Positions 33,301-42,341 of a stretch of 64,000 nucleotides of DNA are shown here, piece by piece. The notes beneath the pieces are model-generated. The model saw only the letters and a program-made list of their open reading frames with translations, was not told where the DNA came from and made no database searches. Numbering within the stretch: position 1 is the first letter of the stretch; the number at the start of each line of letters is the position of its first letter. The stretch is from Marinobacter profundi (lineage in GTDB: Bacteria; Pseudomonadota; Gammaproteobacteria; Pseudomonadales; Oleiphilaceae), in the NCBI RefSeq assembly GCF_002744715.1, contig NZ_KZ319368.1, positions 434,001 through 498,000 of the forward strand. Direction: 5' to 3'. The position numbers and the translations under genes are program-made.

Positions 33301-35209
33301 CGAAGATCGGCTTGATGCGGTGGATATCCACCACGGTGCCGGAGTAAGCCTGCAGGCTGAAGTCATGAATCCAGGTCACCCGGCCATTGCGATCTGTCAC
33401 TTCAAAGGGGTGCTCGCCGATCACCCGGAACCCCAGGTTATCGAAGATCGGCATTACATCCGACAACGGCAATGGCTCGTCCGGGTAAAACAGCTTGATG
33501 TGGAGGGTGCTTTCATCTTCTTCCAGCGCCCGGTAAAAACTCATGCACAGCCGGTTGTTGGTCGTCGCATCGCTGATATGGTCAAGATCGATTGCGGCCC
33601 GGCGCCCGGAAAACATGTCCTGGTAGCTGGGCGGGAAGGCAGCGCTGAACAGCCGGAACAGCTCGTTACCCCGCTCCTCGCCATAGGCCTCGGTCAATGA
33701 CTCGGCAAGTCCGTCCCGCCAGGACTGGGCCAGCCCGATTACCTGGTCGCGGATCTCTGTCACCGGCAGCTGACGATTCTCCACCTGGGGCACCCGGATG
33801 GTGAACTGCACCCGGGCCAGCACTGACTCCGAAAAATGGGTGACAAACTCGATGTCCTCCGCTCCCAGCTTGTCCAGCAGCACCTGCTCTACCTTCAGCC
33901 GCAGCTCGGTGTTGTAGATATCCCTGGGGAAAAACGCTAGGCAGGTCACGAACTGGCCATAGACATCCTCCCGCATGAACAGCTGGATGCGGCGACGTTC
34001 CTGAATGTAGAGAATGTCCAGCGCGGTACGCAGCAGATCGTCACTTTCGATCTGGAACAGCTCGTCCCGGGGATACAGAATCAGGATCTGTTCAAGCTCC
34101 TTGCCGGCATAGTCCTCCCGCAGGAAGCCGGAGCGCTTCATCACCTTCTCAAACTTGCGGCGCAGCAACGGAATCTCGTCCGGGCGTTCGTTATAAGCCC
34201 GGGCGGTGTACAGGCCAAGGAAACGGCGCTCGCCGATCACCTCGCCCTTGTCATTGAATTTCTTCACCGCGATGTAGTCCGGATAGGCCGGGCGGTGTAC
34301 CCGCGAACGCTGGGCAGACTTGGCGAAGATGAAGATATCGTCGGTCCGGGTCATTTCGTGACGGGTACGCTTGGGCAATTCATTGAGCCGCACCCGGTCC
34401 GGACGCTCGTTGTTGACCCGCAGGATACCCAGCTCCGAATCCGGCACCCGCCGCACCACCATCCCGCTCTTGTCACGGGCAAAGTCGTATTCATCGTAAC
34501 CGAGGAAGGTAAAGTGATCCCTCGCCAGCCAGTTGAGAAACGCCCTGGCTTCGTCCTTGTCGCCGTTCTCCAGGTGACTGAAAGTGGTGTCCAGCTCGTC
34601 GATAATGGCATTGACCTTGTCGGTCACCCGGGGAAAGTCGGAGACCGCGATTCGCACCTCATGCAAGACCGTCTGTAATACGCTCTCGAGGTTTTCCAGG
34701 TCTGCCGGGGCGCTGTGACGGTCGATCTCCAGCACGATGAATGCCTCGAACTCCGCCTTGGCCGACTTGCCACCCGGCGCATGGAGCTTTTTCAGTTTAC
34801 CGTTACGGTCCCGCTCCACCTGCAGAATGGAATGCTGGATCGAGTGGGTTCCGATTTCCCGCTGGTTGAAGGCAATACGAACCGAATCGATGAGGAACGG
34901 GATGTTTGGATGCAGAATGTAGATAACGGTATGGGTGGATTGCCAGCCATCACTCTCGAGATCCGGATTGAATACCGTTACCGGAGTGGCGTCCGCCTTG
35001 CGTTTCTGGAGGAACTGCCAGGCCGCAAGGATGGCGCCGTAGGTGTCCGAGAAGCGCCGGCTTACCAGCTCCTCCAGGGGCACATGGGCACAATGCTGCA
35101 CCGCGAACTCGATGATTTTCTTTGCTTCTGACTTCTCGATCTTCTGCTCGAAGGCGTGTGCCAGCTGATCAAAAAACTGTTCTTTGCTGGCCACCGTCAG
35201 CGCATTCAT
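30323..35209 (-). CDS. gdhB: NAD-specific glutamate dehydrogenase, 180-kDa class
   Basis: A large enzyme of 1628 residues that deaminates glutamate to 2-oxoglutarate with NAD+, mainly catabolic. The N-terminal half is the regulatory region of the large-GDH family with ACT-like segments. The catalytic domain starts near residue 700, with the lysine-containing GAKGGFVAKQLPD at about 855 and a Rossmann part after GDMAGDVFGNG. The ATG at 35209 (MNALTVASKEQFF) follows AGAGG; an in-frame TTG lies two codons upstream. The length matches Pseudomonas GdhB (about 1620). It is divergent from the moxR gene, and no regulator lies beside it. Confidence 0.96.
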   Translation of the reverse strand: MNALTVASKEQFFDQLAHAFEQKIEKSEAKKIIEFAVQHCAHVPLEELVSRRFSDTYGAILAAWQFLQKRKADATPVTVFNPDLESDGWQSTHTVIYILHPNIPFLIDSVRIAFNQREIGTHSIQHSILQVERDRNGKLKKLHAPGGKSAKAEFEAFIVLEIDRHSAPADLENLESVLQTVLHEVRIAVSDFPRVTDKVNAIIDELDTTFSHLENGDKDEARAFLNWLARDHFTFLGYDEYDFARDKSGMVVRRVPDSELGILRVNNERPDRVRLNELPKRTRHEMTRTDDIFIFAKSAQRSRVHRPAYPDYIAVKKFNDKGEVIGERRFLGLYTARAYNERPDEIPLLRRKFEKVMKRSGFLREDYAGKELEQILILYPRDELFQIESDDLLRTALDILYIQERRRIQLFMREDVYGQFVTCLAFFPRDIYNTELRLKVEQVLLDKLGAEDIEFVTHFSESVLARVQFTIRVPQVENRQLPVTEIRDQVIGLAQSWRDGLAESLTEAYGEERGNELFRLFSAAFPPSYQDMFSGRRAAIDLDHISDATTNNRLCMSFYRALEEDESTLHIKLFYPDEPLPLSDVMPIFDNLGFRVIGEHPFEVTDRNGRVTWIHDFSLQAYSGTVVDIHRIKPIFEELFRRVWYGEAENDAFNRLLLTSYMSWRQIALLRTYARYMRQIRFSNSQTFISNTLVNHVELARLLLDFFDVRFNPDRSQSQGKSQAAQQKLEIEFSAGLDQVDNLSEDRVLRLYLELMQCTLRTNYYQLDDEGRSKSYISVKFDPRSIPDMPLPLPMFEIFVYSARVEGVHLRGGKVARGGLRWSDRFEDYRTEILGLVKAQQVKNAVIVPVGAKGGFVAKQLPDPADREAFQKEGVEAYKTFIRGLLDITDNLVDSAIQPPARVVRHDEDDHYLVVAADKGTATFSDIANGLAAEYGFWMGDAFASGGSHGYDHKKMGITAKGAWVSVERHFREMGINPVTDEFTAIGIGDMAGDVFGNGLLRSDKTRLVAAFNHLHIFVDPDPDPAKSFAERQRLFELPRSAWSDYDSSLISKGGGVFSRTAKSIPVSPEMKKLLGIKADRVPPNMLISHILKAPVDLLWFGGIGTYVKAKSETHGDVGDKANDGLRVDGGELRCKVVGEGGNLGMTQLGRIEFALNGGRLNTDFIDNSGGVDCSDHEVNMKILLNRAVALGDLTEKQRNVMLEKMTDDVSALVLKNNYRQTQALSIASVEAATRLEEYRRLMNTLESEDKLNRALEFLPDDETLSERKLDGKGLTRPELSVLISYVKGDLKQTLIDSDLPDEPLLASEMHKVFPAALVRKFGNELNAHQLRREIIATQIANDMVNHMGITFVERLMQSTGADASSIALAWIIAREVFRLDLWWDRIEALDYTVPAQLQMGLMNDLMRLIRRAVRWLLRNRRSELNIQSHMERFADSIAEITNNLPQYLGDQARERWQKRHDELVVAGLPQDLAQVVAGTDYLYSALGIIEAHETTGMPLKVVANLYYNLGDKLDLNWFASAIADLLPASHWQALARESFREDLDWQQRALTTGVLQLAGQPARIDACVDSWMARYEPMISRWKAMLAELKGVREPEYAMFSVALRELLDLAQATLHSPVEEGSAQTN

Positions 35210-35353
35210 AGTCAACCTCTCGGCAAGTTAAGTAAACGTAATTCAGGTAATGTCGTATAAGCATAGTCAAGCCCTTGATTTTTGCCCCGCAGAGACAAAA
35301 ACTGGCGGTCCTGAATTTCCACAATTGACGCAAGCAGGGGACTCTGATCGGCC

Positions 35354-36316
35354 ATGGACCTACAGCGCAGTTTTGCTGAACTGAAAGCTCAGCTCACCAC
35401 ACGCATCATCGGTCAGGAAACCCTGGTTGAACGCCTGCTGATTGCCCTGCTCGCCGATGGCCACCTGCTGGTGGAGGGCGCGCCAGGACTGGCCAAGACA
35501 ACGGCGATCAAAGCCCTTGCCGATCACCTCGAGGGTGATTTCCACCGCATCCAGTTCACCCCGGACCTGCTGCCGTCAGACGTCACCGGCAGCGAAATCT
35601 ACCGCCCCGAGACCGGCCAGTTCGAGTTCCAGGCCGGCCCGATCTTCCATAACCTGGTGCTGGCAGACGAAATCAACCGGGCACCGGCCAAGGTTCAGTC
35701 GGCCCTGCTGGAGGCCATGGGGGAGCGGCAGGTCAGTGTCGGTATGCGCACCTTTCCCCTTGACCGCCTGTTCATGGTGATGGCCACCCAGAACCCCATA
35801 GAGCAGGAAGGCACCTACCCATTGCCGGAGGCCCAGCTTGACCGCTTCCTGATGCACGTGAAGATCGGTTACCCCACCGCCAGTGCCGAGCGGGAGATCC
35901 TTCACCTTGCCCGCAACGATTACCGCCAGGGCCAGCCTGCCGCGGCGGTCCGCATTTCCGCCGACGAGGTTTTCACCGCGCGCCACGCACTCAGCGATAT
36001 CTACATGGCCGAACCGGTCGAGCAATACCTGCTGGCGCTGGTACTGGCCAGTCGTGATCCGGCCGCGGTCGACCCCGGGCTGGAACGCTGGGTGGCCTTT
36101 GGCGCCAGCCCGCGCGGCACCATTGCCCTCGACCGCTGTGCGCGGGCGCTGGCCTGGCTGGATGGCCGCGACTATGTCAGCCCCGACGATGTCCGCAACG
36201 TCGCTTTTGATGTCCTGCGCCACCGCCTGCTACTGACCTTCGAAGCAGAGGCAGAGGGTGTCACCACCGACGCCGTTATCCAGCATCTTATCGACGCCGT
36301 TCCGGTCAGCGCCTGA
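35354..36316 (+). CDS. MoxR-family AAA+ ATPase
   Basis: A protein of 320 residues with Walker A GAPGLAKT (about 41-48), Walker B VLADEINR (about 102-109), sensor MATQNP and the C-terminal lid. MoxR ATPases act as chaperones for partner proteins with von Willebrand A domains, here encoded directly downstream (BatA and BatB). It is the first gene of a six-gene operon: moxR, DUF58, DUF4381, batA, batB, batD. The system is widespread in Gram-negatives and tied to envelope stress or aerotolerance, with the molecular role open. Confidence 0.93.
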   Translation: MDLQRSFAELKAQLTTRIIGQETLVERLLIALLADGHLLVEGAPGLAKTTAIKALADHLEGDFHRIQFTPDLLPSDVTGSEIYRPETGQFEFQAGPIFHNLVLADEINRAPAKVQSALLEAMGERQVSVGMRTFPLDRLFMVMATQNPIEQEGTYPLPEAQLDRFLMHVKIGYPTASAEREILHLARNDYRQGQPAAAVRISADEVFTARHALSDIYMAEPVEQYLLALVLASRDPAAVDPGLERWVAFGASPRGTIALDRCARALAWLDGRDYVSPDDVRNVAFDVLRHRLLLTFEAEAEGVTTDAVIQHLIDAVPVSA

Positions 36317-36329
36317 CCCGCCCGGACCC

Positions 36330-37280
36330 ATGAGCGAAACCATCGAAGCCAGCATCCACGTCACCCTGCCGGAACTGATCCGGCTGCAGGCCGATGCCCG
36401 GGCCTTGCGGCTTCCCGGCGCACGACCGGTGCGCAGTCGTCAGCCCGGCTTCCAGCGCTCTGCCCGCCGTGGTCGTGGCATGGCCTTTGCCGAAGTGCGT
36501 CTGTACCAGCCCGGGGACGATATCCGCAGCATCGACTGGCGGGTTACCGCCAGGCGCCAGACACCTCACACCAAACTCTACGAGGAGGAGCGGGAGCGCC
36601 CGATCCTGTTGGTCTGCGACCTTGGTCCCTCGCTGTTTTTTGCCAGCCAGGGCGCCTACAAGCAGGTCCGCTGCGCCCAACTGGCAGCGATTCTCGCGTG
36701 GCTCGCGCTCGGGGCCGGCGACCAGGTCGGCGGCATTGTGTGTGACGGCCTGCAGGTGGTGGTACAGCGGCCAGCCCGCCGCAAAAAGGCCGTACTGCAA
36801 CTGCTCGACACCCTGGCCCGACTGCAACGCCAGGCGCCGGGCCCTGTCGGAGTGGGCCCGGTTACCGATCAGCAGTCGGGCGGCCTGGATCAGGCGTTGC
36901 AGGAGGCCCGGCGCGTGGCTCATACCGGCAGCCGGATCTTTGTCATCAGCGATTTCATGACCACCAGCCCGGAGACCACCACCCTGCTGGGCGCGCTCAG
37001 CCGTCACAATAACGTACATGCCCTGCGCATCGTCGATCCGCTTGAGCAACACCTGCCGGACAGTGGCCGGTTTGCCGTCGCTGGTCCGGAAGGCCCGATC
37101 TGGTTCAACGCCGGCGATCGCCAGTTCCGTGAGGCCTGGGCCGGGCGGCTCGACCGCCACGAACAGGCCCTGGCAACCTGTTTCCGCACGGCTGGCGTGC
37201 TGCCAGCGGTGGTCAGTACCATTGACGCACCTGCCCATAGCCTGCAGGGATTGCTTGGCCCCCGGGGGCGTATCGATTAA
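36330..37280 (+). CDS. DUF58 domain protein
   Basis: A protein of 316 residues whose core (about 70-270) is the DUF58 domain, a distant vWA-like fold. The signature FAEVRLYQPGDDIRSIDWRV is seen near residue 55. The ATG at 36330 lies 13 bp after the moxR stop; the frame is open further up but those codons overlap moxR. It is a predicted cytoplasmic partner of the MoxR ATPase in the same operon. Confidence 0.9.
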   Translation: MSETIEASIHVTLPELIRLQADARALRLPGARPVRSRQPGFQRSARRGRGMAFAEVRLYQPGDDIRSIDWRVTARRQTPHTKLYEEERERPILLVCDLGPSLFFASQGAYKQVRCAQLAAILAWLALGAGDQVGGIVCDGLQVVVQRPARRKKAVLQLLDTLARLQRQAPGPVGVGPVTDQQSGGLDQALQEARRVAHTGSRIFVISDFMTTSPETTTLLGALSRHNNVHALRIVDPLEQHLPDSGRFAVAGPEGPIWFNAGDRQFREAWAGRLDRHEQALATCFRTAGVLPAVVSTIDAPAHSLQGLLGPRGRID

Positions 37281-37293
37281 TGATGGTTACACG

Positions 37294-37764
37294 ATGATGG
37301 ACCAGGACCCTCTCAGCCAGCTCAGAGACATTCACCTGCCCGACCCCGGCGGCTTCTGGCCGCCCGCACCGGGCTGGTGGATACTGGCCGCGGCCGCGCT
37401 GGTGCTGGTTTGCCTTGCGGTGTGGCTACTGGTGCGCAACCGTCGCCGCAACCGCTGGCTCCGTCTGGCCCGGGCTGAACTGCAAGGGCTGGAACAGCGG
37501 GCCAGCCAGGACCCCGCCTGGTTCAGCGAACTCAACGGCTTGCTCAAACGCTGCGCCCGCATCCGCTATCCCGAGCGGCGGCCCGAAGCGCTGTCCGGTG
37601 ACGACTGGATCGAGTTCCTGCTGGAAACCGGCCCCGCCGAGAACAGGACAGCGCGCCCTGCCCTGGAGGCCATGGTCAGCTGCTGCTGGCGACCGGACGC
37701 CCACTGCGACCCGGGCGAGGCCGCACGGCTCGGCCGTGCCTGGCTCGGGAGGCAGCAATGCTGA
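37294..37764 (+). CDS. DUF4381 membrane protein
   Basis: A protein of 156 residues: a short N-terminal part with the conserved LRDIHLPDPGGFWPPAPGWW, one membrane helix (about 30-48), then a cytoplasmic helical domain. This family is found almost only between DUF58 and BatA genes, as here. Tandem ATGs at 37294 and 37297 could each serve as start. It overlaps batA by 7 bp. Confidence 0.85.
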   Translation: MMDQDPLSQLRDIHLPDPGGFWPPAPGWWILAAAALVLVCLAVWLLVRNRRRNRWLRLARAELQGLEQRASQDPAWFSELNGLLKRCARIRYPERRPEALSGDDWIEFLLETGPAENRTARPALEAMVSCCWRPDAHCDPGEAARLGRAWLGRQQC

Positions 37765-38765
37765 ACCTGGCCTATCCCTGGGTACTGATCCTCGCCGTGT
37801 TACCACTTGTGCTTCTGCTGGCCCGGCGGCGGCCTCCCCAGCAGGTCGAAGCTCCGGTGATTCCCGTTGGCCACTGGCTGGCCGGTATGCCCGGCGTGAG
37901 CCGCAGCGGCAACCGTCGTTCCCGCTGGCAGCAGTTTGTCCTGCTGTTGCTGTGGCTGCTGCTGGTGCTTGCCCTCGCCCGCCCCCAGCACCTCGGCGAA
38001 TCAATCCGCATGCCCATGACAGGTCGGGACCTGCTGCTGGCGGTGGACATTTCACCGAGCATGGACGAGCGCGATATGATCTACCAGGACCGCAGTATCA
38101 ACCGGCTACAGGCGGTCAAACGGGTCCTCGACGAGTTCATCCATAACCGCAAGGGCGACCGCCTCGGCCTGTTGCTGTTCGGCACCGAGCCCTACATCCA
38201 GGCACCGCTGACCTTTGATACCGAAACTGTCCGCACCCTGCTCCACGAAGCCGGCATTGGTATGGCGGGGCGCGCCACCGCCATCGGCGATGCCATCGGC
38301 CTGGCTGTCAAGCGGCTGAGAGACCGGCCCCAGGACCAGCGGGTGGTCATCCTGCTGACCGACGGTGCCAATACGGCCGGTGAGATCAGCCCGGACACCG
38401 CCACCGGGATCGCGCGCTCCGCGGGGGTGCGGCTCTACACCATAGGCATCGGCGCCGAATCGATCCTGCAACGGGGGCTGCTGGGCTCACAGCGGGTCAA
38501 TCCGTCGCGGGATCTCGACGAGGCCCTGCTCACCCGGATGGCCGAGCAGACCGGCGGCCGCTATTTCCGCGCCCGCAGCCTGCCAGAGCTGGAGCTGATC
38601 TACGACAGCATTAACCAGCTCGAGCCCATCGAACTGGATGGCCGCTTCTATCGTCCGGTAACCGAACTCTATGTCTGGCCAGCCGGCACCGCGGTACTGC
38701 TGTGGCTGCTGGTCCGGATTGCCGGCGTTGTCCGGGTTCGCCGAAGGAGGACTGAGTTTGGCTGA
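37758..38765 (+). CDS. batA: BatA-like von Willebrand factor A membrane protein
   Basis: A protein of 335 residues with two N-terminal membrane helices (about 4-20 and 55-75), a vWA domain (about 90-270) and a C-terminal helix. The metal site DISPSMDERD (DxSxS) and the later LLTDGANTAGE are intact, so Mg-dependent ligand binding is expected. It works with BatB and BatD in the inner membrane. Its stop overlaps the TTG start of batB by 8 bp. Confidence 0.92.
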   Translation: MLNLAYPWVLILAVLPLVLLLARRRPPQQVEAPVIPVGHWLAGMPGVSRSGNRRSRWQQFVLLLLWLLLVLALARPQHLGESIRMPMTGRDLLLAVDISPSMDERDMIYQDRSINRLQAVKRVLDEFIHNRKGDRLGLLLFGTEPYIQAPLTFDTETVRTLLHEAGIGMAGRATAIGDAIGLAVKRLRDRPQDQRVVILLTDGANTAGEISPDTATGIARSAGVRLYTIGIGAESILQRGLLGSQRVNPSRDLDEALLTRMAEQTGGRYFRARSLPELELIYDSINQLEPIELDGRFYRPVTELYVWPAGTAVLLWLLVRIAGVVRVRRRRTEFG

Positions 38766-40587
38766 CTTCCATTTTCTGCGTCCACTCTGGTTGCTGCTGA
38801 TACTGGCAATCCCGTTGCTGCCTTTCATGTTGCGGTTCCGCCATGCCGGTGACAGTGGCTGGCATAACATCATCCCGCAGCGGTTGCTGGCGCCCCTGCT
38901 GCCGGCGGATGCCGGGCGGCCAGGGCCGGCGACCACCGGCGTAACGCACCGTTTGCCACAATGGCTGCCCGCCGGCCTTGCCCTGCTGGTACTCGCCCTT
39001 GCCCTCGCCGGTCCGTCCTGGCGCCAGGCTCCAACCCCGCTCCAACAGCAGGATGACAGCCTGGTCATCGTGCTCGACCTGTCGCTGTCCATGCTGGCCA
39101 ACGACGTTCAGCCTGACCGCCTGACCCGCGCCAAACGCAAGATCCGCGATATCCTGGCGGCCCGTGAGGGCAGCCTGACCGCACTGGTGGTGTACTCCGC
39201 CGATGGCCATGTTGTCAGCCCGCTGACCGATGACCGGCGCACCATCGAAGGTATGCTCGAGGCACTGGATCCGGTGATGATGCCCGCGCAGGGCAACCGC
39301 GCCGACCTGGGGGTGGCCCGGGCGCAGGAGCTGCTTGCACAGGGAGCCCCCGCCCGGGGCCGCATCCTGCTGATCAGCGACGAGGTTTACGTGCGTTACC
39401 GCACGGCTATCCGCAGTCAGCTGTCCGGAACTCCCTGGTCGCTCAGCGCCATCGTCACCGGCACCACCGACGGCGGCCCGATCCCCCTCGCCAAGCGTGG
39501 TTTCCTGCGGGACAGCGCCGGCACCATCGTCATTACCCGGGCCAACCCCGACAGCCTCGCCGACCTCGCCGCGGCAACGGGTGGCAGCAGCCGGCCCCTG
39601 ACCCTCAACGACGACGACATCCGCGCGCTGGCGTTGGGCACCGCAGACGCCGGTAACGGTCAGCAAGGCGCCCGCGAACTGGCGATCGAGCGCAGGCAGG
39701 ACGACGGTTACTGGTTGCTGTGGCTGGCGGCCCTGCTGGTCCTACCGCTGTGGCGGCGTGGCGCCCTGCTGACGCTACTGCTGCTGGTCAGCCCGCTGGC
39801 ACCACAGCCGGCCATGGCCCTGGAATGGGAGGATCTCTGGTTGCGCCCGGACCAACGGGCTGAAGACCTGATCCGGCAGGATCCCCGCGCCGCCGCCAGC
39901 CGCCTGGACGATCCGCAATGGCAGGGAACCGCGCTGTATCGCAGTGGCGACTTTGAGGCGTCAGCGGAAGCTTTTGGTCGCAGCGAAACTGCGGATGCGC
40001 TGTACAATCGCGGCAATGCCCTCGCCCGCAGCGGCGAGCTCAGCCAGGCCCTTGCCGCCTACGACGCAGCGCTGGCCGCCCACCCCGGTCACGAGGACGC
40101 CACCTTCAACAGGGCCCTGGTGGAGCGCCTGCTCGAGCAACAGCAGCAGGACGGCGGCCAACAGCAATCCGGCGCCGACAGCGAGCCTGACCAGCAGCAA
40201 CAGGAGGGCGACCAGCAGGGCCAGCAGGACGGTGAGGGACAAAGGGATGGCAGGCGCCAGCAAAAGCCCGGTGGCGAAGGCGAGACCGGCCAGCAGAACG
40301 ATAGCAGCGCGCAGCAAAGCGGGCCAGGGGAGCAGGGCCCAACTCCGGAGAACCGCCCGCAGCCCGCGGAATCCGGCGAGGACGGCGCACAGGACCGCAA
40401 CGATTCCCAGCCGACCGAAACTCCCGGTAATGCGCCCGGGGCCCTGCAACCCGGCGAGCTCAGCCAGGGCCAGGAGCAGGCCCTGCGCCGGATACCGGAT
40501 GATCCCGGGGGCCTGCTCAGGCGCAAGTTCCTGCAACAGTTCCAGGAACGCAACACACAACCTGACAAGGGTGACACACCATGGTGA
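38758..40587 (+). CDS. batB: BatB-like vWA protein with TPR repeats and Gln-rich tail
   Basis: A protein of about 609 residues: membrane helices near 5-25 and 75-95, a vWA domain (about 95-300) with DLSLSM at the metal site, two further helices (about 325-360), TPR repeats (about 400-460), then a low-complexity tail of Gln, Gly, Asp and Glu (about 460-580). It thus combines the BatB and BatC functions. A TTG start at 38758 is chosen because AAGGAGG lies 7 bp upstream and the protein then begins at the first helix. The 3' end overlaps batD by 7 bp. Confidence 0.88.
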   Translation: MADFHFLRPLWLLLILAIPLLPFMLRFRHAGDSGWHNIIPQRLLAPLLPADAGRPGPATTGVTHRLPQWLPAGLALLVLALALAGPSWRQAPTPLQQQDDSLVIVLDLSLSMLANDVQPDRLTRAKRKIRDILAAREGSLTALVVYSADGHVVSPLTDDRRTIEGMLEALDPVMMPAQGNRADLGVARAQELLAQGAPARGRILLISDEVYVRYRTAIRSQLSGTPWSLSAIVTGTTDGGPIPLAKRGFLRDSAGTIVITRANPDSLADLAAATGGSSRPLTLNDDDIRALALGTADAGNGQQGARELAIERRQDDGYWLLWLAALLVLPLWRRGALLTLLLLVSPLAPQPAMALEWEDLWLRPDQRAEDLIRQDPRAAASRLDDPQWQGTALYRSGDFEASAEAFGRSETADALYNRGNALARSGELSQALAAYDAALAAHPGHEDATFNRALVERLLEQQQQDGGQQQSGADSEPDQQQQEGDQQGQQDGEGQRDGRRQQKPGGEGETGQQNDSSAQQSGPGEQGPTPENRPQPAESGEDGAQDRNDSQPTETPGNAPGALQPGELSQGQEQALRRIPDDPGGLLRRKFLQQFQERNTQPDKGDTPW

Positions 40588-42326
40588 AGCCGTTAACCGC
40601 GATCTTCGCGCTGATGGCGCTGCTGGCCACGCTGGTCCTCGTGCCGGGCCACGCCAGTGCGAACAACCTCTCGGTCGAGCCTGACCGGACCGAGCTGTAT
40701 GAGGGCGAGGTGCTGACCCTGACCATCAAGGGCAGCATGGAAATCTCGATCAACTTCGACAACCTGTTCGACCTCGGTGCCGCCAACCTGCCGGCACCGG
40801 ACGTGGAGAAACTGGAACAGGATTTCGAGGTTCTCGCCAACAACCAGCGCTACAGTATCCGCACCATCAACAGCAAAATGGTGGGCGAAATAACGTGGAC
40901 CTATCAGCTGGCCCCCAAATCCACCGGCGACATTACCATTCCATCGCTCAGTTTCCGGGGTGCGCAATCCGACCCCGTCACTGTTTCGGTGTTGCCCGGA
41001 AACGCGCCGGCACAGGGCACTGCAGAATCCAAATCCGCCTTTATCGAGCTTGCGGCTGATAAAGACGAGCTCTACGTCCAGGAACAACTGGTCCTGACGG
41101 TCCGCCTGTTCTTTACCGGCAACCTGATCCGCGGGGAACTGTCCGAACCAAGCCATCCTGATGCCCTGGTGGAATCCCTCGGCCGGCAGCAGGAATACAG
41201 CCGCTACCGCGATGGCCAGCGCTACCGGGTGGTGGAACGGCGCTACGCCATCTTCCCCCAGCAGCCAGGTACCCTGGCGCTGGAAGCCATCCGCTTTGAA
41301 GGCCAGAGCCGCGACGCGGGAGGCCAGCTCCGCTTCCTGCGGGACAGCGCAACCCTGTTCGAACTGCCAGTCAAACCCGTGCCGGCGTCGTTCAGTGGTG
41401 ATACCTGGTTGCCGGCCAGCACACTGGAACTGACCGAAACCGGTATTCCAGGACACGGTAGCCTGACCGAAGGCGACAACCTGGCCCGGACCCTGGTGAT
41501 GACCGCCCGCGGCCTGCCGTCAGAAACCTTGCCGCCGTTCCCCGACCGCTACCCTGACAGCATCCGCAGTTACCCGGAATCGCCGGAACGCAGCACCGAA
41601 CCGGGACCGGATGGCCTCACTGCCACCCTGACCCGGACCCATGCCCTGATAGCGATTCGCGCCGGCGAGGTTACCCTGCCGGAAATTCGCATTCCCTGGT
41701 GGGACACCACCACAGACACCGAGCAGGTGGCGGTGATACCGGCTCGGCAACTGACCGTCGCTGCCAGCGGTGCCGCACCTGCCCGGTTGACAGGTTCCGA
41801 TGCAGCGCCAGTGATCGATTCCCCGACCACCACCAGCAGTTCCGGCGCCGAAGCTGCCACCAGCAGCTTCTGGCCCTGGCTGAGTGCTGTGCTGGCCGCC
41901 GGCTGGGCGGTGACCTTACTGGCCAGTGTAATGCTCTGGAAACGCCGTAGTCCGACTGCCTTCGCGAGCAGGGTAAGCGCCGGCTCGCCGGTGGAGCGAG
42001 AGTTGTTTGAACGGCTGCGCAAGGCCGCAGGTGCAGGCAGCCCGCAGACACTGGACCTGCTGCCGCGCTGGCTGCGCAGTTATCGGCCGGACCTGCCCGC
42101 CTATACCCTTGCCGACGTGGAACGTTACGTTGCGGACGAAAAGCTGGCAGAAGCACTGACATCACTGCAGGCACGACTGTTTGGCCAGCAACAGCCGGAG
42201 GATGGTGAGGGGTGGGACGGGGAAAATCTGGTGACGGCCCTCGACAGCGCCCGGGCAGCATTGGCGTCGGCGGCACCGGCGAGCGGTTTGCCTCCGCTCT
42301 ATCCGGAGCAATTGGCCAGCCGCTGA
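40581..42326 (+). CDS. batD: BatD-like protein
   Basis: A protein of 581 residues with a signal peptide (about 1-28), a long periplasmic beta-rich part and a single C-terminal membrane helix (about 431-453) with a cytoplasmic tail. BatD proteins have an oxygen-tolerance (BatD) domain. It closes the moxR-bat operon. Its stop codon TGA forms the loop of a perfect 11-bp hairpin at the convergent junction with ccmI. Confidence 0.88.
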   Translation: MVKPLTAIFALMALLATLVLVPGHASANNLSVEPDRTELYEGEVLTLTIKGSMEISINFDNLFDLGAANLPAPDVEKLEQDFEVLANNQRYSIRTINSKMVGEITWTYQLAPKSTGDITIPSLSFRGAQSDPVTVSVLPGNAPAQGTAESKSAFIELAADKDELYVQEQLVLTVRLFFTGNLIRGELSEPSHPDALVESLGRQQEYSRYRDGQRYRVVERRYAIFPQQPGTLALEAIRFEGQSRDAGGQLRFLRDSATLFELPVKPVPASFSGDTWLPASTLELTETGIPGHGSLTEGDNLARTLVMTARGLPSETLPPFPDRYPDSIRSYPESPERSTEPGPDGLTATLTRTHALIAIRAGEVTLPEIRIPWWDTTTDTEQVAVIPARQLTVAASGAAPARLTGSDAAPVIDSPTTTSSSGAEAATSSFWPWLSAVLAAGWAVTLLASVMLWKRRSPTAFASRVSAGSPVERELFERLRKAAGAGSPQTLDLLPRWLRSYRPDLPAYTLADVERYVADEKLAEALTSLQARLFGQQQPEDGEGWDGENLVTALDSARAALASAAPASGLPPLYPEQLASR

Positions 42327-42337
42327 GCGGCTGGCCA
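42313..42337. terminator. Perfect hairpin with the batD stop codon as loop
   Basis: TGGCCAGCCGC (42313-42323) and GCGGCTGGCCA (42327-42337) pair over 11 bp; the three loop bases TGA are the batD stop. Neither side has a T tract. It lies between convergent batD and ccmI and could end both transcripts or protect 3' ends. Confidence 0.6.
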
Positions 42338-42341
42338 GCAC

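Noticed and set aside
30359..33700. An open + strand frame of 1113 codons opposite gdhB
   Set aside because: It lies wholly antisense to a well-matched glutamate dehydrogenase. Long antisense frames are common in high-GC DNA because of third-position bias, and its translation resembles no family.
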